From Nitrososphaerota archaeon (GTDB lineage: Archaea; Thermoproteota; Nitrososphaeria; Nitrososphaerales; Gagatemarchaeaceae): DNA of 17,708 nt. The notes beneath the pieces were generated by a model. The model was not told the origin of the DNA, did no database searches, and saw only the letters and a list, made by a program, of their open reading frames with translations. The translations under genes and the position numbers were made by a program. The DNA is taken from assembly GCA_003135575.1 (NCBI GenBank), contig PLCG01000057.1:1-17708 (forward strand). Direction: 5' to 3'. How positions within the stretch are numbered: the stretch's first letter is position 1; the number at the start of each line of letters is the position of its first letter. Of the stretch, positions 15,699 to 17,708 are shown piece by piece.

Positions 15699-16550
15699 CT
15701 AATGATTCGGGTGAGGCTTGAAACCCTTTAGCTGAAATGACCCGGGTCCTTTTGAATGAAGTTCCGCATCTAGTTGCACGAGGTCCCGATAACATGAGGA
15801 AATCCAAGAGAATACCTCGAGCAGAGCCGCGTCTGCGGGCTTGATTTCATGCCGGCCTGCAGACAAGTGGATTCTGTTGAGGGAAAACGCGGCAAAATCC
15901 GCTAGCTGTAGAATGTAGATGCCCCGGGAATCAGAGAAGAAGACCTTGTCCCGGGAGAAAACTTGAGGCCAAAAGGAGGGTACGGCCATCCCATGCCTGA
16001 GGATGCCCGAGTCCACAATTACGTACGCTCGCGAGTCATCAGTTTGTCTGTGCTTTTTCAAGTGCTTGGACACGCGATTGAGCAGCGACAGAAGCGCCAT
16101 ACCTTTCGCAGTCGTCAAGTCGAAAGGTCCCAGACGCGGAGGCAGCGACGGAACATCGGCCCGAATCGTATTGACTATGTCAGGATCAAGATTTTCCGTC
16201 AGGATTTGAGCGTCGTATTTCTTCAGGAATCCTGCCATTGCCCAGAGTAGGTTAAGGCGCCTCTCAAAGTCGACTCCTTTGAAGGGCCCTGTCCCCGAGA
16301 AAACGTCCGTCGAATGGAACTCATCCGCGCCGTAGAAGAACTTCAAGCCTGAAAGAAACAGCTGTCGATATCTCAACATCATCTCTGGAAGATGTTCGGG
16401 TTGAATGATCACTGCCACCCATGTGCTTCGGTTTGGGTGCAGATATTCCGGGACTTCTCGTGCACCAGGAGAACCAGTGTCATCAATGAACACTCCCGTG
16501 TACCTGCCCGAGCCAAGGTCCTCGTCAATCTGGTAATCCTCTTCGGCCAA
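15699..16550 (-). CDS. DUF3800-like protein
   Basis: About 283 residues. The first strand VFIDDTGSPG (20-29) matches the DUF3800 signature, usually written YIDESG. The C-terminal part has the other signature: a strand AYVIVDSG, then FSDSRGIYILQLADFAAFSLNRI, resembling the family's SxxSxGIQLADLVA region. Conserved acidic residues and a predicted RNase H-like fold make a nucleic-acid or nuclease role plausible, but the biochemical function is unsettled. DUF3800 genes often sit in mobile and defence regions. The start is uncertain: TTG at 16550 fits the TATA box at 16593-16598, with TTG 16577 and GTG 16493 as alternatives. The frame remains open antisense into the displaced ilvC tail, which I treat as chance. 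Confidence 0.6.
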   Translation of the reverse strand: MAEEDYQIDEDLGSGRYTGVFIDDTGSPGAREVPEYLHPNRSTWVAVIIQPEHLPEMMLRYRQLFLSGLKFFYGADEFHSTDVFSGTGPFKGVDFERRLNLLWAMAGFLKKYDAQILTENLDPDIVNTIRADVPSLPPRLGPFDLTTAKGMALLSLLNRVSKHLKKHRQTDDSRAYVIVDSGILRHGMAVPSFWPQVFSRDKVFFSDSRGIYILQLADFAAFSLNRIHLSAGRHEIKPADAALLEVFSWISSCYRDLVQLDAELHSKGPGSFQLKGFKPHPNH

Positions 16551-16592
16551 GTTGAGTCCCTGTTGTGCCCAATTCAACAGGAAAAGGCGCGG

Positions 16593-16598
16593 TATAAA
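16593..16598 (-). promoter_or_regulatory. TATA-like box just inside the right edge of the insert
   Basis: The minus strand reads TTTATA about 25 bp inside the junction at 16620. The expected start point near 16570 would precede the TTG start at 16550 by about 20 nt. Confidence 0.4.
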
Positions 16599-16620
16599 TG
16601 CAAGAGAGTAAGGAAGAGCG

Positions 16621-16929
16621 CTGAAGCTCATCGTGGACCTCGTCCAGAAGTATGGAATCTCGGGGATGTATCGCAGGGTCAGCGAGACCGCCAGGTATGG
16701 AGGCCTGACGAGAGGGAAGCGGGCCATAGGCCCCGAGGTGAAAAAAGGGATGAAGAAGAACCTGAAGGAGATCCAGGACGGCACCTTCGCGCGAGAGTGG
16801 GTCAGCGTCTACGAGAAGGAGGGCCAGAGATCCTTCCAAAAGTACATGGACGCGCTCGAGGCCCACCAGATCGAGAAGGTCGGGATGAAGCTCCGCAAGA
16901 TGATGTGGCCCAACGACCAGGTCTCCTGA
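16621..16929 (+). pseudogene. Displaced native 3' end of ilvC (copy 2 of 2)
   Basis: It begins with codon CTG of LKLIVDLVQK and runs 102 codons to TGA, matching the end of the hybrid KARI without gaps (about 81 of 102 residues). Third positions are about 88% G/C, as in codons 1-231 of ilvC, ilvD and the helicase, so this is the ancestral host tail. There is no promoter, ribosome site or good start; GTG 16633 is the first start-like codon. The fragment lacks the Rossmann domain and four metal ligands and cannot be an enzyme. The frame has no stop or indel, which suggests a recent insertion. It is convergent with the NTF2-like gene 11 bp on, presumably the original arrangement. Confidence 0.92.
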
Positions 16930-16940
16930 CCGCACCGCTC

Positions 16941-17483
16941 TTACGCTAGCGGGCGTTGAAGGTTGAGGCTTAGAAAGTCCCACGTCTCGCTCGAGATTTC
17001 CCACACGCCGTTGACGTGGATGTAAGCAACCCTCAACGACACCTCGCCTGTGAGGATCTGGACCTGCGGACCGCCGCCTAGCAGGCTGAAGGTCCCGTTC
17101 ACGGTCGCGCCGCCACCGACTATCTGGACGGCGGATGTCGAGTTCTTCACTGAGACGTTCGTGACCTTCGAGAAGAACGTCGAGTAGAACTGGCTGATCA
17201 TGTTAGTCGTGTTGTAGGTGCCTCCCAGCCCCCGCGTGGTCCCGACCCATTCGAGGGTCGCGTTGGGCGCGTAGTCCCTCGTCAGCAGCGTGGTGTTTTC
17301 GGAGGCAAAGTTCGAGAGGTGCTGCGTGAAGGTGCCGCGGACCTCCGAGGTCGTCGAGGCGGTCGCGCCGTTCCCGCTCAACGTGAATGCGAAGATCCCT
17401 CCAAGGACGACAAGAGCCGAGACCGTGACCAGCGCCACGCGCAGCAGTCGCCCGCGCCGTGCTGAGCCGTCGCCCGTGCTCAT
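16941..17483 (-). CDS. Membrane-anchored NTF2/SnoaL-like protein
   Basis: 180 residues from ATG 17483; an in-frame GTG at 17487 is an alternative. A basic N-terminus (ARRGRLLR) precedes one transmembrane or uncleaved signal helix (VALVTVSALVVLGGIFAFTL). The outside domain has the NTF2/SnoaL pattern: a helix with FTQHLSNFAS, NTTLLTRDYAPNATLEWVGT, a helix MISQFYSTFF, then beta strands ending VNGVWEISSETWDFLSL. Several NxT/S sites suggest export. The fold binds small ligands or acts in varied enzymes; no function can be given. A TATA-like box lies 24-28 bp upstream. Codon use is host-like, and the gene lies outside the insertion. Confidence 0.6.
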   Translation of the reverse strand: MSTGDGSARRGRLLRVALVTVSALVVLGGIFAFTLSGNGATASTTSEVRGTFTQHLSNFASENTTLLTRDYAPNATLEWVGTTRGLGGTYNTTNMISQFYSTFFSKVTNVSVKNSTSAVQIVGGGATVNGTFSLLGGGPQVQILTGEVSLRVAYIHVNGVWEISSETWDFLSLNLQRPLA

Positions 17484-17507
17484 CCTCACCTGAGACGCCT
17501 TCCTCGT

Positions 17508-17514
17508 TATTATG
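17508..17514 (-). promoter_or_regulatory. TATA-like box for the NTF2-like gene
   Basis: The minus strand reads CATAATA, centred 24-28 bp before the two possible starts, consistent with a nearly leaderless transcript. Confidence 0.4.
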
Positions 17515-17635
17515 GGTGAGCCGATTGGGAGAATCGTTCCAGCCGAGAACGCTTTATTACACTACGGCCCCTCTGCCTCACGGCCGACACATTTTGATAT
17601 CCGCATGCATCCTAATCAGGACCGAGCGAGGAAGG

Positions 17636-17708
17636 ATGGAAGAACTCGCAAAGAAGCTTCAACAGATACCTGAGATCAAGAGGGCGTTCCCGGTCTTGGG
17701 CCGCTATG
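17636..17708 (+). CDS. Start of an unidentified gene, cut by the window edge
   Basis: ATG at 17636 follows a GAGGAAGG ribosome-site-like stretch. A TATA-like TTTGATAT lies about 40 bp upstream (17592-17600). Only about 24 codons are visible (MEELAKKLQQIPEIKRAFPV...), a charged amphipathic helix. I do not recognise it. Confidence 0.45.
   Translation, partial: MEELAKKLQQIPEIKRAFPVLGRY

Larger units (their letters stand above)
8698..16620. mobile_element. Inferred 7.9-kb target-replacing insertion in ilvC
   Basis: Boundaries come from the two ilvC tails. The right edge is exact to a few bases, because host ilvC sequence resumes at 16621 with CTGAAGCTC. The left edge lies in the hybrid gene at or a little before 8698. 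Contents are the recoded ilvC end, a PD-(D/E)XK nuclease gene, an 890-bp regulatory-looking region, genes for a secreted LamG protein and a pilin-like protein, a gene scrap and a DUF3800-like gene. I see no integrase, transposase, terminal inverted repeat, tRNA or target-site duplication. Removing 8698-16620 restores a 334-codon ilvC (stop included) that is convergent with the NTF2-like gene 11 bp on. Mobility and the nuclease's role are inferred from the gene arrangement. Confidence 0.8.

Noticed and set aside
8698..16620. Integrase-type insertion at an attachment site, as in many archaeal plasmids and viruses
   Set aside because: No tyrosine or serine recombinase is encoded in the insert and no tRNA lies at either edge. 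The duplicated segment is a 309-bp diverged coding end, not a short identical att core.
8005..16929. Intein or intron interrupting ilvC
   Set aside because: The first ilvC frame is complete with its own stop at 9004-9006, and the insert follows the stop. No intein splice motifs, group I/II intron features or continuous frame into 16621 are seen.
16633..16929. Separate small functional gene encoding a KARI C-terminal protein
   Set aside because: There is no promoter, ribosome site or plausible start, and the fragment begins mid-motif. It aligns end to end with the final 102 codons of ilvC.

Overview
The window looks like a chromosomal segment of a GC-rich archaeon, probably in the Thermoproteota (Nitrososphaeria-like). 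The evidence is a ScpA/ScpB-type kleisin pair, an Lhr-type helicase with a C-terminal zinc ribbon, TATA-type promoters 25-35 bp from starts, a pilin-like class III signal peptide, and frequent AGG/AGA and ATA codons. The taxon is an inference. Host genes (2106-8697 and 16621 onward) have about 85-90% G/C at third codon positions where I counted by hand. Two tracts do not: the left end up to about 2105, and 8698-16620.

Layout. 1-1740: a protein with a C-terminal LAGLIDADG-like nuclease domain, running off the left edge. 1825-3227: scpA and scpB, overlapping by 4 bp. 3239-6160 (minus): Lhr-like helicase. 6203-7900 (minus): ilvD. 8005-9006 (plus): ilvC, divergent from ilvD. 9011-10627 (minus): a protein with a C-terminal PD-(D/E)XK nuclease domain. 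10628-11518: a non-coding region with a purine tract, a GTCAA/TTGAC half-site cluster and hairpins. 11519-15403: a secreted LamG protein and a pilin-like protein. 15699-16550 (minus): a DUF3800-like protein. 16621-16929: a second, displaced 3' end of ilvC. 16941-17483 (minus): a membrane-anchored NTF2-like protein. 17636 to the end: the start of another gene.

Main result. ilvC appears to have been split by a roughly 7.9-kb insertion that supplied its own replacement 3' end. The working ilvC is a hybrid: 231 host-like codons joined to 102 codons of different composition. The original host-like 102-codon tail is stranded intact at 16621, beyond the insert. Joining 8005-8697 to 16621-16929 recreates a KARI of exactly the same length. 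The two tails match at about 81 of 102 residues but differ at most synonymous sites. The insert carries a nuclease gene directly against the recoded tail, plus surface-protein and DUF3800 cargo, with no recognisable integrase, transposase or tRNA att site.

The left end suggests a second event in mirror image. The first 94 codons of scpA have insert-like composition and switch abruptly to host composition near 2105, and a LAGLIDADG-type gene sits just upstream. The two nuclease proteins share a conserved block (RKxGxx[DE]FVR[DE]FNxxKP) although their catalytic domains differ. I infer a family of archaeal 'target-replacing' homing elements. They would insert into conserved essential genes and restore function with a recoded gene end that may also resist their own nuclease. 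The nearest precedent I know is the carboxy-terminal gene swaps linked to endonuclease ORFs in fungal mitochondrial genes such as atp6.
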